A stretch of DNA of 10,647 nucleotides from Verrucomicrobiota bacterium (GCA_027297085.1 JAPUIL010000750.1:1-10647); one strand, 5' to 3'. Shown: positions 1 to 8,120, numbered from the stretch's first letter. The notes: generated from the sequence alone by a model not told the origin. Translations and numbers: made by a program.

Positions 1-3000
1 ACCCAGTAGTAGGAGCTTTCCACGCCCACCATATAGACTTTCCGACACTGGCGGAGCCATGGTTAGGCTCACTACCTTCACGCGTAGCGGTAACATTACT
101 GGAATCCTCATGATGCTCCAAGAGTGTCAGGTCGTTACTGGAATCCTGAGCATAGGAGAACAGGTCATTAAAAGTTTCGAACGTCAGATTGAACTGGTAG
201 TCGCCAAAGGCTCCACCTTTACCATCGATAGCAATGGCGAATATATCGCCGTCAGCGACAGGAAAGCTAACTTCACTCCACGTCACAGATCCATCTTTGT
301 CATCGTTGCTCGCAATATTGGTGAAATTGGCAAAGCTCGGGCCGGAATAAATAGCAAGCAAGGTATCAAAATTACTACCTTCAGTTGAGAGAATCACGTT
401 ACCTACGGCGACGGAGGTCCAGGAGAACCATACGGATTTTCCACCGGAAACACCGGCGTGATCAGGCTCATCCAAATCGAAAGTCGCAGCTTCAGTATTA
501 CCCACGATCAAAGAGCTAAAGCCTCCGAGGAATCGACGATTTTCGAATAGATCATTGTCAACCGGTGTCGGTAGACTCAGGTCATACTGGGTAACAAATC
601 CGGCAGCCAGTTCTGGCTGAATGTCTATGGTATTTCCAAGAGCATCTACTCCGCGGATATAAAATGTATCGGCTGGATCAGCCAAAGGATCAACCGTCGT
701 CAGGAAGTCCAGGGAATTGGTGTAGCCGGTGATATATATGCGCTCCGAATCGAACGTATTGTTTAGCGCAATTTTGTTACCTTCGTCGTTATTAAATCCA
801 CCGAGAAAGGTGCTGAATTCCAGTGAAGATCCATCAGCACTTACATGCGTTACAAATACATCCCGTCCTCCGTTGGAGACGATGTCGAAAGCGTTACTTG
901 AAACCGGGTAGTTTTCTGAAGAAGTATAACCGGTGACGATTGCTTCGTCGTCGGAATTTACCGTGACAGATTGAACAACATCATCTCCCAAGCCGGCAAG
1001 ATAGGTGCTGAAAATCATTTGGTCGTTATTGTCAGCTTGAGACGAATCAAGCTTGAATAACCATCCATCGACAACTCCTCCAAACTGGGTTTGGAATGCG
1101 AGATCAGAGGAAGGGAAATCGCTGGAAGTTGTGGAACCAACGATGTATACTAGACCATTTGAATCTAGGGCGATATCGAGGCCTATATCATTACCTTCAA
1201 ACTCGGTGCCACCCAATAGTGGTACCAATCCGTCGTCTCCAATTCCTCCTTCGCCGTCACCTCCGTTGGGAGTTCCGCGAGGTCCGCCACCCAACCAGGT
1301 ACCGTATTCCGCCGAATTAAGGCGTTCAACTTGTCCTTCTTCAAAGACGATCTCGTGAATGGTAAATGAGGCTAACCACGCATTTTGGACGGCGGTAAGA
1401 GCAGCATTTGCAGCCGCTTCTGCTACCTCAATGGCCAATTCTTCGGCTGTCGGATTATTGATATCCGCTGGAGAAAATTCAGGTACCTCATCGGGAAGCA
1501 GGAACTCAAAATGCGCTGGAGAACCAAAATTTCCTCCCAAATCGAAGTTCGTCAAAGCCGTTGCATAGTTATCCAATGCAGTTGCATAAGCGTTGAGGTC
1601 AGCTGCATAATTGTTGAGGGCAGTTTCGTCATCGACGTCTTCAGCGCTGTATTCTGGTAGATCAATAATAGGTTCGGCCGGAGCAGTGCTCATGTCTGGT
1701 GCCAGAGATGGACGTATTTCAATGGCAAAAGAGTCAAACTCTCCGTTATAATTTCCATCAAATGGATTGGTGGAAAGGCTTAAAAATATATCTTCTACAA
1801 ATGGAATCAAAGTTTCATCGTCCAATCTTGAATCCAGAATAGGAGCCGCAATGATTGGAAATGGAGCAGAGAGCTCAAAATCAGTATCGAATGAATTCGA
1901 AGTTCCTGTCACCCAAATCCTAACATCCGCGGGATTGGCATCATTCACGGCGACTTCATAGAGATAGTCGTCTCCACCACCAGAGACGTAAGTAGAGTAC
2001 TCCACACCGGAAATATCACCGATGAAGGCCGGTAGAGGATCAGGTTCCAAAACTGTTACAAATCCGTCGAATGATCCTCCTCCTAAAAAGTGAGGTTGCA
2101 GACTGAACGCGTTAGCCGTTGTAGGATACAAACGTGTTCCGGTAGATTCGGCCCCAGGCTCGATCGGAAATGTTGCCCCGACAATATAGGCTCGACCTGT
2201 GCTATCCACATCGATTCCAAAGCCATAATCGACCATGACACCGTCGGGAGAACCTCCGCCAAGAATTACGCTATAAACAAAGTCACTTCCATCGGGAGTT
2301 AGTTTAAAGACTATGGCATCTTCCGAGTTGGTTCCCGCTCCAAATCCCAAGTCGGTTTGTCCTACCAGCGTAAAACTGTCTATTGGAATTGGTATATGGC
2401 GGTTTGGATTAAAGTCTCCTTCTTCATAAACAGCCGAAGTGTAGTAACGCACGTCAGCAGGAAAATCTTCTGAAGCGGATGCACCTACCACATAGACACT
2501 TCCTGACGCATCTAAGGCCAGGTCGTAGGCAACTTCTTGACCGCTGCCACCACTACCATTGGTTTGACCGTCACCACCAATAAAGGTACTCCACACGAAG
2601 CTTTGGCCATCAGGGGCTACTTTGGATACAAAGATGTCAGAGGTGCCACCATTGTAATTTACATCAGCAAGATTGCCAGTTGGTTGAGTGGTTGGAAAAT
2701 CGAAAGAAGAAGTAACACCGGTCAAATATACATTTCCTGTATCATCCACCTGGATACCGTAGGACACTTCTCCACCTGTTCCGCCAAATATTTTAGAGTA
2801 TTCGATGATTGGGTCAATTATGAGAGGCAAGTCTTCGTCATAATCCTTAACCAAAAATTGAACGGTTTCCTCATCGATCAAATGAAATTCACCTTCGATT
2901 TGGAAAGGTCTGCCATCCACTTCCTGGTAAATGATAGGACGGCGTTGAATGAGTTCACCTTCAGGAATTCCGAGAACCAGATCTCCCGATGCATTCACAC

Positions 3001-3595
3001 TGAGATCCTGTACTCCATCAAACTTCATCCGGATAGTTTCGAATGAAGCACCCGGTTGTATAATAAAGTCGTATTGGACTTGTCGCTGGTTTCCGTAATA
3101 AACGACATCAATTCCGTCATAGAGGTTTTTATAACGGACCTTCGCGAAAGTTGGAACATTCCGGATCCATGCTTCCCGATCGCGTCCTCTAAGATAATGC
3201 ATCTTGGAACCGAGCTCCCCTTCGGATTCCAACTGGACGTTCTTGTTGGCACCTTCAAACTGCATGTGGATAGCATAAGCCTGTGGCGTCTTGGGCATAG
3301 CAGGCCTTGTAGTGATACCTGATTTAAATGAAGGTTGCTCAGCCTCGGGCTGATAAATCATCATGATGCGCTCTTCAGGCGTCAGTAACAACTGATAACC
3401 GAGGCCACGAGCTACATAACTTACCCTTTCATCCAGTTGACCACGATTCTCCTCAAAGTGAAGAGGAATCGAATCAAACCGCTGAAGGATCTCGTTGGAG
3501 GGGGATTCTTCAAGCTTTTCAGCAGGTGCACCCAACAACATGATGGGTGTGAGGAGGAATCCAAGTGTCAAGACAGTGCGTAGTTTAATTGTCAT
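1..3595 (-). CDS. Exported SBBP-repeat beta-propeller protein, C-terminus cut by window edge
   Basis: The frame is open from the ATG at 3595 to base 2, 1198 codons without a stop, and the C-terminus lies outside the window. Residues 1-25 form a Sec signal peptide (basic MTIKLR, hydrophobic core, LLGAPA end). Residues about 40-262 match the N-terminal domain typical of SBBP proteins (PLHFEENRGQ, then DGIDVVYYG, then LPLIIDP); I believe Pfam calls it DUF7948. Seven SBBP blades follow, each with a VYxxGxTxSxDFP-like strand and often FSTFLGG: four at about 267-568 and three at about 796-985. An insertion of about 225 residues separates them. At 1037-1138 is a beta-sandwich module (GKSVWFSWT, FDTLLAIYSG, GDYQFNLTF) resembling pre-peptidase C-terminal-like domains of Planctomycetes and Verrucomicrobia; a second copy starts near 1165 (GKSIWWAWKAP). 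Role: probably a cell-surface or secreted binding protein; no catalytic residues seen. In-frame ATGs at 3619 and 3685 are alternative starts. None has a good Shine-Dalgarno; 3595 gives the cleanest signal peptide. Confidence 0.88.
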   Translation of the reverse strand, partial: MTIKLRTVLTLGFLLTPIMLLGAPAEKLEESPSNEILQRFDSIPLHFEENRGQLDERVSYVARGLGYQLLLTPEERIMMIYQPEAEQPSFKSGITTRPAMPKTPQAYAIHMQFEGANKNVQLESEGELGSKMHYLRGRDREAWIRNVPTFAKVRYKNLYDGIDVVYYGNQRQVQYDFIIQPGASFETIRMKFDGVQDLSVNASGDLVLGIPEGELIQRRPIIYQEVDGRPFQIEGEFHLIDEETVQFLVKDYDEDLPLIIDPIIEYSKIFGGTGGEVSYGIQVDDTGNVYLTGVTSSFDFPTTQPTGNLADVNYNGGTSDIFVSKVAPDGQSFVWSTFIGGDGQTNGSGGSGQEVAYDLALDASGSVYVVGASASEDFPADVRYYTSAVYEEGDFNPNRHIPIPIDSFTLVGQTDLGFGAGTNSEDAIVFKLTPDGSDFVYSVILGGGSPDGVMVDYGFGIDVDSTGRAYIVGATFPIEPGAESTGTRLYPTTANAFSLQPHFLGGGSFDGFVTVLEPDPLPAFIGDISGVEYSTYVSGGGDDYLYEVAVNDANPADVRIWVTGTSNSFDTDFELSAPFPIIAAPILDSRLDDETLIPFVEDIFLSLSTNPFDGNYNGEFDSFAIEIRPSLAPDMSTAPAEPIIDLPEYSAEDVDDETALNNYAADLNAYATALDNYATALTNFDLGGNFGSPAHFEFLLPDEVPEFSPADINNPTAEELAIEVAEAAANAALTAVQNAWLASFTIHEIVFEEGQVERLNSAEYGTWLGGGPRGTPNGGDGEGGIGDDGLVPLLGGTEFEGNDIGLDIALDSNGLVYIVGSTTSSDFPSSDLAFQTQFGGVVDGWLFKLDSSQADNNDQMIFSTYLAGLGDDVVQSVTVNSDDEAIVTGYTSSENYPVSSNAFDIVSNGGRDVFVTHVSADGSSLEFSTFLGGFNNDEGNKIALNNTFDSERIYITGYTNSLDFLTTVDPLADPADTFYIRGVDALGNTIDIQPELAAGFVTQYDLSLPTPVDNDLFENRRFLGGFSSLIVGNTEAATFDLDEPDHAGVSGGKSVWFSWTSVAVGNVILSTEGSNFDTLLAIYSGPSFANFTNIASNDDKDGSVTWSEVSFPVADGDIFAIAIDGKGGAFGDYQFNLTFETFNDLFSYAQDSSNDLTLLEHHEDSSNVTATREGSEPNHGSASVGKSIWWAWKAPTTG
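1538..1618 (-). repeat. In-frame heptad repeats inside the SBBP protein
   Basis: Residues about 660-686 of the SBBP protein contain consecutive seven-residue units: LNNYAAD, LNAYATA, LDNYATA, then the degenerate LTNFDLG. Leucine recurs at unit position 1 and an aromatic residue at position 4, the spacing of an amphipathic helix or coiled coil. A second alanine-rich helical stretch (EELAIEVAEAAANAALTAV) follows at about 718-736. This is unlike the beta-strand repeats on both sides. The repeat is visible in the protein; helix formation is inferred. Confidence 0.75.
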
Positions 3596-4055
3596 GGGGA
3601 CAGATTTTAATTTAAACATTTTGGGAGCTGTTAAAGAGGGCGCGGAATTGCGATCCCTGTCTTTCTCGGACAATGCCAAGTTCATAAACCATGTTGTCTT
3701 CGATACTATATAGGGGGAAAATCAGAAGCTAAGACGGGAATGGGCATCCTTTTTTAGAAAAATTTGAAAAGGCGTCAGACCCAGTAGACATGGGGTAATT
3801 AGGGCTTTTCCGGACTATAGGCGAACCTAGCTCGTTCTGCTTGGTTATTCCCTCTAAATGCCCGTAAACTCAGTAACCACAAGGGTCAACCACCCTATGA
3901 AGTGCAAAAAAACATGTATTTGATGGGACTATTGCCGTAACAGGAAAACGCTTACTACCGTAGTTCAATTTCGACCCGCCTTGTTAATTAGTTTCTAAAA
4001 AATAAATACCCGGTACAAGCCTTGTATTTCCTTGGAAACTTGAGGGCGAATTTGT
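3596..4055. other. Intergenic region without a convincing gene
   Basis: These 460 bases separate the stop of the Calx-beta gene from the start of the SBBP gene, both on the minus strand. The first 90 bases (3596-3685) could be coding if the SBBP gene uses one of its upstream in-frame ATGs; the stop TGA at 3722-3724 limits that extension. The rest holds no open frame with protein-like composition. Near 3705-3712 the minus strand reads TATATAGT, which could be part of a -10 element for the SBBP gene, but no good -35 partner is present. A 5-bp stem, AGGGT with ACCCT around CAACC, lies near 3879-3895 without a T-tract. Confidence 0.6.
3996..4026 (-). terminator. Weak candidate terminator after the Calx-beta gene
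   Basis: Read on the minus strand, about 30 bases after the Calx-beta stop there is the palindrome TACAAGGCTTGTA (4014-4026), followed after CCGGG by a T-rich run (TATTTATTTTTTAG). An alternative pairing of AAATAC with GTATTT spans the same place. The stem is short and AT-rich with almost no loop, and the T-run is not directly adjacent, so this is only a possible intrinsic terminator. Confidence 0.3.
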
Positions 4056-6998
4056 TTAGTTCAGCAAGTAGATTTCGACTGATCCAATACCCTGGGTGCC
4101 GTCGACTGACCGCAATTGTAGAGTATATACTCCGGGATCCAATTCGAGAATCATAGAAGATTCTGCATCCATTGGCGGCGCAATTAAAGTAGCTTCTATC
4201 TCATCCCAATTTTCTGCATCTATCCAGTTGTCGTTGGAGTGAATAACCTCCTTGGTCGCCTGATTGATCAGAAGAAGCTCGGGATCGGTCAAAGAGGGTG
4301 AACCCCCCAAAATTATCGAAGGACCAACCCCACGGAACATAACGCGCTTGGGAGCATCGCCTCTTATGATAAGGCCTCCGATCAGAATTTCATCTCCATC
4401 AGAAACCCGCCCCCTAGTGGAAATGTTAATAAGGTCACCAGGTAATCCTGCGCTTGTGTCGACATAAATTTCCACGGATCCGATACCGGGTTGTCCATTT
4501 GTAGATACTAAAGCAGTGTATATTCCTTCCGGCAAAGTAACCAGAATAGCAGACTCGTAGAAGTTCATATTTCCCAATCCAGTATCGATAATCGGTTGAA
4601 TTTGCGTGGAATCTTCTGTCCAGTTGTCGTTTTCAGCTATTAAGACATTTTCCTTACCCTCTTCAGTTTCAACTCGCACAAGTTGGATGAAGGGATCCTG
4701 AACCACGCCGGACAAATCCGGTAGTGATGGACCCATAGCACGGATTAGAACTCGTTGAGGACCATTTCTCACTATAAGTCCACCGATCAACACTTCATCT
4801 CCAGTTCCGACATAACCGCGTGTCGATAAATTGACCAATTCACCTGGATTGCCATCGTCATCGTAGATTAAGGCATACGCTTCGGAAACATCCCCAATGA
4901 GCGCATTTTCACTCGGATTAATGAGAATCAGTCCAACCCGTTCATCCTGTTCCAGGGACACATCGTCCAATACAACAAGCGTGACAAATTTTGCTTCCAA
5001 GTCTCCTTCGGACCAATTTACTAAGGCATTGAGTGAGGCATAGTCTATCCCGGCTACGGCATCGGCGTTGTTGGACTGAACTTGGACTGAGGCGGCGCCT
5101 ATACCGTCACCGAATCGTTCCACTGATATAATCACCTGACCAGCACCTTCGGTACCGGAATACAGAATACGTGTAAACTCGAACCAGGTTCCTGGTTGTA
5201 CTTCATCGTCCTGAATATTGACCGTATGCGTACCACCTGCTCCAACCACTGTGCCTCCCGGCGTGTTGCTAAGCTTAACAGAGAACGTTTCGCTTCCTTC
5301 AAATAGTTGATCGTTAATCAGACTTATAGTTATTTCTTTGTCCGCAGCATCCCCATCAGCCCAATTGAGTACACCCACCTGACTAAAATAATCTAAAGAG
5401 GCCAATGCCGATCCTTCCACCGTCTGGTAGGCCACTGATACAGCTCCTGTTCCTCCCCCCACTCGTTTGACAATCACCTTAAACGTACCAACACCTTCGG
5501 ATTGCGTCTGGGAAGCGGTACCAAAAACCACCGTACCTGGGTTGTTGATATCATCATCTTCAATGGAAATAGTAACCATGCTCGGATCAGTAAGCGTGCC
5601 TTCGTCGACAGCGGTGAGGGTTATGGAAAAGCTCTCATCTGACTCTGAGGAAGCATCCTCAACAATAGATACTAAAATAAATTTGTCATCCGTATCTCCG
5701 TCTGTCCATTGGAGAACCCCATCGACTCCAGTAAAGTCGGGCCCGTTCACCGCGGTAAAATCCGCAAAAGTATAGTTAACTTCGAGTTCGCCCGAAGAGC
5801 CCCCCGTTCTTTGAACAGCTACCGATACCGTGCCAACAGATTCTTCGAATGACATGGATGCCGCAATAAATGCAACCTGACCCGGACTACTCACATCATC
5901 ATTATCTTGAATGGTAATGGTAACGGTAGATTGCCCGAGTGTAGCTTCTCCGAGTATATTTGAAAGTACGAGGTTAAAAGTCTCGTCGGATTCATCCGAC
6001 TGGTCATCAAGTATATTGACCGTAACACTTCGTGGCGTATTGGATCCGGATCCCCACGTTAGAATTCCATTCGTTGCTTCAAAATCCTCACCCACTGACG
6101 CGGTTATTGCGGAGGTAGCATATAAAACAGAAACACTTCCCTGATTACCACCAGTACGTACTGCCGTCAGTTGTATTTGGGTGTTACTTTCTACTTCTTG
6201 CACAGAAGCGACACTCCACCCAATTGTTCCGGCAGATGATTCATCATCCTCAATTATAACTCGAACCTGACTTTGCAAACCGAGCTCACCGGAGCTAGGG
6301 TCAGACAATTGAACCGTAAACTCTTCATCTGTTTCAGTCAGAAAATCATTTGTAAGATTAATCTGAATACTCTTCTGAGTCTCTCCGGAAGCAAAACTAA
6401 TTGTACCACTTTTCGATTGAAAATCCAGAACCTGTGTTGCTGTTCCGGGTGAAGTGGCGTAGTTCACTGATACAAATGATCCGGTCCCTCCCGAGCGGAC
6501 GACTGTCAGGTCCACAAATGTTGAATCCTCTGTGACGCGTACGACACCTTCCGACCACTGAATGGAAGCAACATCATCATCAAGAATGGTGACGATGAGA
6601 TCCTTTTTACTACCAATGATCGTTCCCGGGCTCGGGTTGAACAACTGAAGCAGGTAAGTTTCCGATCCTTCTTCCTGAAAATCCTGATTGATTCTAGTCG
6701 TAATAGTAACTTCCTCCTTACCTGTCGTAAAAACCGCCTGACGATTTGAGATCGATTGAAAGTCAGAAGGCGATGTCGCTGTGGAATTGACGGTTTGATA
6801 GTACACCGTGGCCAAACCTGTCATATTCTGACTCCTCACGAGGGTTACCTCCACAGTACCTGCAGATTCATCAAACGAGACTGATGATTCTTTCCACTGA
6901 ATTTCAGTAGTTTGGGCAGCAACAAAAAGACCGGTCGACAGCATAACTGAACCGACCGGAAACAGGTGTTTAACAACTTGGAATATTGATCTCAACAT
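4056..6998 (-). CDS. Exported protein with six Calx-beta domains and two C-terminal modules
   Basis: This encodes 980 residues from the ATG at 6998. I chose that start because it begins directly with a signal peptide (MLRSIFQVVKHLF, hydrophobic core, FVAAQ; cleavage near residue 29). The frame stays open upstream to a TTG at 7148, but that would bury the signal under 50 residues and run past the start of the divergent glycosyltransferase. Six Calx-beta domains follow at about 31-142, 144-252, 258-367, 373-482, 489-599 and 603-715. Each has an E/D-SxGTVxVxVxR start, a GxDF/Y and ...W.xGD middle, an ESDETF-like strand and an acidic end (LDDD, EDDE, QDND, EDDD, QDDE, YDDD). In this family these acidic ends bind Ca2+. 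Two modules of about 125 residues close the protein. No transmembrane anchor, LPXTG or PEP-CTERM signal is visible. Likely role: calcium-stabilised adhesin or surface-layer-like protein; inferred from architecture only. Confidence 0.9.
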   Translation of the reverse strand: MLRSIFQVVKHLFPVGSVMLSTGLFVAAQTTEIQWKESSVSFDESAGTVEVTLVRSQNMTGLATVYYQTVNSTATSPSDFQSISNRQAVFTTGKEEVTITTRINQDFQEEGSETYLLQLFNPSPGTIIGSKKDLIVTILDDDVASIQWSEGVVRVTEDSTFVDLTVVRSGGTGSFVSVNYATSPGTATQVLDFQSKSGTISFASGETQKSIQINLTNDFLTETDEEFTVQLSDPSSGELGLQSQVRVIIEDDESSAGTIGWSVASVQEVESNTQIQLTAVRTGGNQGSVSVLYATSAITASVGEDFEATNGILTWGSGSNTPRSVTVNILDDQSDESDETFNLVLSNILGEATLGQSTVTITIQDNDDVSSPGQVAFIAASMSFEESVGTVSVAVQRTGGSSGELEVNYTFADFTAVNGPDFTGVDGVLQWTDGDTDDKFILVSIVEDASSESDESFSITLTAVDEGTLTDPSMVTISIEDDDINNPGTVVFGTASQTQSEGVGTFKVIVKRVGGGTGAVSVAYQTVEGSALASLDYFSQVGVLNWADGDAADKEITISLINDQLFEGSETFSVKLSNTPGGTVVGAGGTHTVNIQDDEVQPGTWFEFTRILYSGTEGAGQVIISVERFGDGIGAASVQVQSNNADAVAGIDYASLNALVNWSEGDLEAKFVTLVVLDDVSLEQDERVGLILINPSENALIGDVSEAYALIYDDDGNPGELVNLSTRGYVGTGDEVLIGGLIVRNGPQRVLIRAMGPSLPDLSGVVQDPFIQLVRVETEEGKENVLIAENDNWTEDSTQIQPIIDTGLGNMNFYESAILVTLPEGIYTALVSTNGQPGIGSVEIYVDTSAGLPGDLINISTRGRVSDGDEILIGGLIIRGDAPKRVMFRGVGPSIILGGSPSLTDPELLLINQATKEVIHSNDNWIDAENWDEIEATLIAPPMDAESSMILELDPGVYTLQLRSVDGTQGIGSVEIYLLN
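4059..4847 (-). repeat. Two C-terminal ISTRG/NDNW modules in tandem
   Basis: Residues about 718-846 and 853-980 of the Calx-beta protein are two copies of one module. Shared landmarks in order: GELVNLSTRG or GDLINISTRG, GDEVLIGGLIVR or GDEILIGGLIIR, RVLIRAMGPSL or RVMFRGVGPSI, QDP or TDP, ENDNW or SNDNW, LPEGIYTA or LDPGVYTL, and PGIGSVEIYVD or QGIGSVEIYLL. I recall this module at the C-terminus of many secreted Verrucomicrobiota proteins, but I know no assigned function. Its terminal position would suit attachment or sorting. Confidence 0.8.
4854..6908 (-). repeat. Six tandem Calx-beta domain repeats
   Basis: Six divergent units of roughly 110 residues occupy residues about 31-715 of the Calx-beta protein. 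Boundaries are easiest to see at the acidic ends: VTILDDDV, VIIEDDES, ITIQDNDD, ISIEDDDI, VNIQDDEV and ALIYDDDG. In the inner copies these are followed by a PG or AG linker (SAGTIGW, SPGQVAF, NPGTVVF, QPGTWFE). The copies are protein repeats; the DNA is too diverged to count as recent tandem duplications. Confidence 0.85.
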
Positions 6999-7142
6999 AT
7001 CTGTTGTTCGCTCGTAAAATTGCGAACTGCCTGTGGATCGGGCAACCGAAATCGATATTTTGACACTTTCATTACCCCTTTTCTCCAAGGCTTTTAACAT
7101 AAAAGGATTGCGCCGTCCATCCGTAACCAAAGCATGGATTGA
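6999..7142. other. Divergent intergenic region between Calx-beta and glycosyltransferase genes
   Basis: The two genes read away from each other across these 144 bases, so both promoters should lie here. A perfect TTGACA is present on the plus strand at 7060-7065, but no TATAAT-like hexamer sits 16-18 bases downstream, so I do not call a promoter. On the minus strand the open frame continues from 6998 to a TTG at 7148; the 50 residues it would add (basic and serine-rich) look like chance read-through. Confidence 0.5.
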
Positions 7143-8048
7143 ATGCAAGAATCCGAGTCGCCTCAGGTGTCATTTATTGTTCCCGTGCACAATCGGTTGG
7201 ACTGCACAGAGGCTTTTCTAAAAAGCTTATTGGCCTATACGCAAACTATACCTTTTGAACTCATCTTTGTGAATGATTACAGCGATGATGGCAGTAGACA
7301 GTTCCTGGACAGTCTAGAGGATTCCCGGATCACCATTCTGCATAATGAATCACGATCCGGATATGCCAAATCCGTCAATCGAGGAGCAGCTCGTGCCCGC
7401 GGCGAATTTCTGGGACTGCTCAATAACGACCTCGTGCTCACTCCCGGTTGGCTTGAACCCATGTTGGCTTGTTTCAAGCAACGATTAAGAGTCGGATCCG
7501 TCGGCAACATCCAACGAAACATAAAAACCAAATCCCTGGATCACGCTGGCATCATTTTCGATCTGGTGGGCTTACCCGATCACTTTGGCAAAAATTACCC
7601 ATTCATCTTTTCATTTGATTACCGGGAATTTCCTGCAGTCACGGCTGCCTGCATGCTCATTAAACGGTCCCTGTTTGAGGAGATGAATGGATTTGACGAA
7701 ACTTACCTAAACGGCTGTGAAGATGTAGACCTTTGCCTGCGAATTGGAAAACAAGGCTATAGAAATATCGTCGCGGGTCAGAGTTGCGTCTGGCACCATG
7801 TAAGCGCCTCCCCTGGGCGGCGTGATAATGATCAATCCAATAACCGTATGCTCCTCGAGACATGGAAAAATGAACTCCTGAGATATGGACGCAGAGACTG
7901 GCCTTTACAGTACCTGATGCGCTATTGGAAAAAGCCTTGGTTATATAACGGCACTAAACTATTGGATGCACTGGTAAGGCTTATAAGGCTAAAGACCGGC
8001 GATTCGCGTTGGGCGATTGAAAAACGAGCACGAATTATGGGGAAATAA
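7143..8048 (+). CDS. Family 2 glycosyltransferase (GT-A fold)
   Basis: This encodes a cytoplasmic or membrane-associated enzyme of 301 residues that should transfer a sugar from a nucleotide-sugar donor to an acceptor. The GT2 signature is complete: SFIVPVHNR at residues 10-18 (first strand of the nucleotide-binding fold), VNDYSDDG at 43-50 (donor-binding aspartates), LLNNDLVLTPGWL at 92-104 where NND takes the metal-binding DXD place, and GFDETYLNGCEDVDLCLR at 183-200 with the ED motif of the catalytic base region. WHH follows at 218-220. No membrane helices are visible, and the C-terminal 80 residues are basic and may bind membrane or acceptor. The start is fixed by a stop codon directly before the ATG (TGAATG, 7140-7145); only a weak GGA lies upstream. 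It resembles rhamnosyltransferase- and WcaA-like enzymes of surface polysaccharide synthesis, but sugar and acceptor cannot be told. It stands alone, with no other polysaccharide genes around it. Confidence 0.9.
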   Translation: MQESESPQVSFIVPVHNRLDCTEAFLKSLLAYTQTIPFELIFVNDYSDDGSRQFLDSLEDSRITILHNESRSGYAKSVNRGAARARGEFLGLLNNDLVLTPGWLEPMLACFKQRLRVGSVGNIQRNIKTKSLDHAGIIFDLVGLPDHFGKNYPFIFSFDYREFPAVTAACMLIKRSLFEEMNGFDETYLNGCEDVDLCLRIGKQGYRNIVAGQSCVWHHVSASPGRRDNDQSNNRMLLETWKNELLRYGRRDWPLQYLMRYWKKPWLYNGTKLLDALVRLIRLKTGDSRWAIEKRARIMGK

Positions 8049-8088
8049 AGTTAGAGTTTTAACGCCGATTAAATTCTGGTCCAAACGG

Positions 8089-8120
8089 GAAAATAAAAAA
8101 GCGGGCACATTTGTACCCGC
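8089..8120 (-). terminator. Intrinsic terminator of the TonB-dependent receptor gene
   Basis: On the minus strand, 25 bases after the receptor's stop codon, a hairpin GCGGGTACAAATGTGCCCGC (8101-8120) is followed directly by TTTTTTATTTT. The stem has five GC pairs, one mismatch and three further pairs. The T-tract lies only on the minus-strand exit, so it serves the receptor gene and not the convergent glycosyltransferase. Confidence 0.9.

Noticed and set aside
96..147. 13-base direct repeat TTACTGGAATCCT at 96-108 and 135-147, 39 bases apart and in frame
   Set aside because: It encodes DSSN twice in a serine/asparagine-rich linker; too short and isolated to indicate an element or a regular repeat.
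3025..3276. Open frame of 83 codons on the minus strand
   Set aside because: It lies inside the SBBP gene, on the same strand in another frame; the SBBP frame has clear domain motifs over the same bases.
59..3322. Several plus-strand open frames of 60-170 codons
   Set aside because: All are antisense to the continuous SBBP frame, lack recognisable domains, and have low-complexity or odd composition; they are shadows.
3780..4055. Possible small RNA or toxin-antitoxin gene in the intergenic region
   Set aside because: No open frame with a start signal, no paired promoter and terminator, and only short weak hairpins were found.
7060..7088. TTGACA as a -35 element for the glycosyltransferase
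   Set aside because: No hexamer resembling TATAAT lies at a 16-18 base spacing; a single hexamer match is expected by chance.
8101..8120. Hairpin as a bidirectional terminator also serving the glycosyltransferase
   Set aside because: On the plus strand the hairpin is followed by ACTTAAAATC, with no T-tract, so only minus-strand termination is supported.
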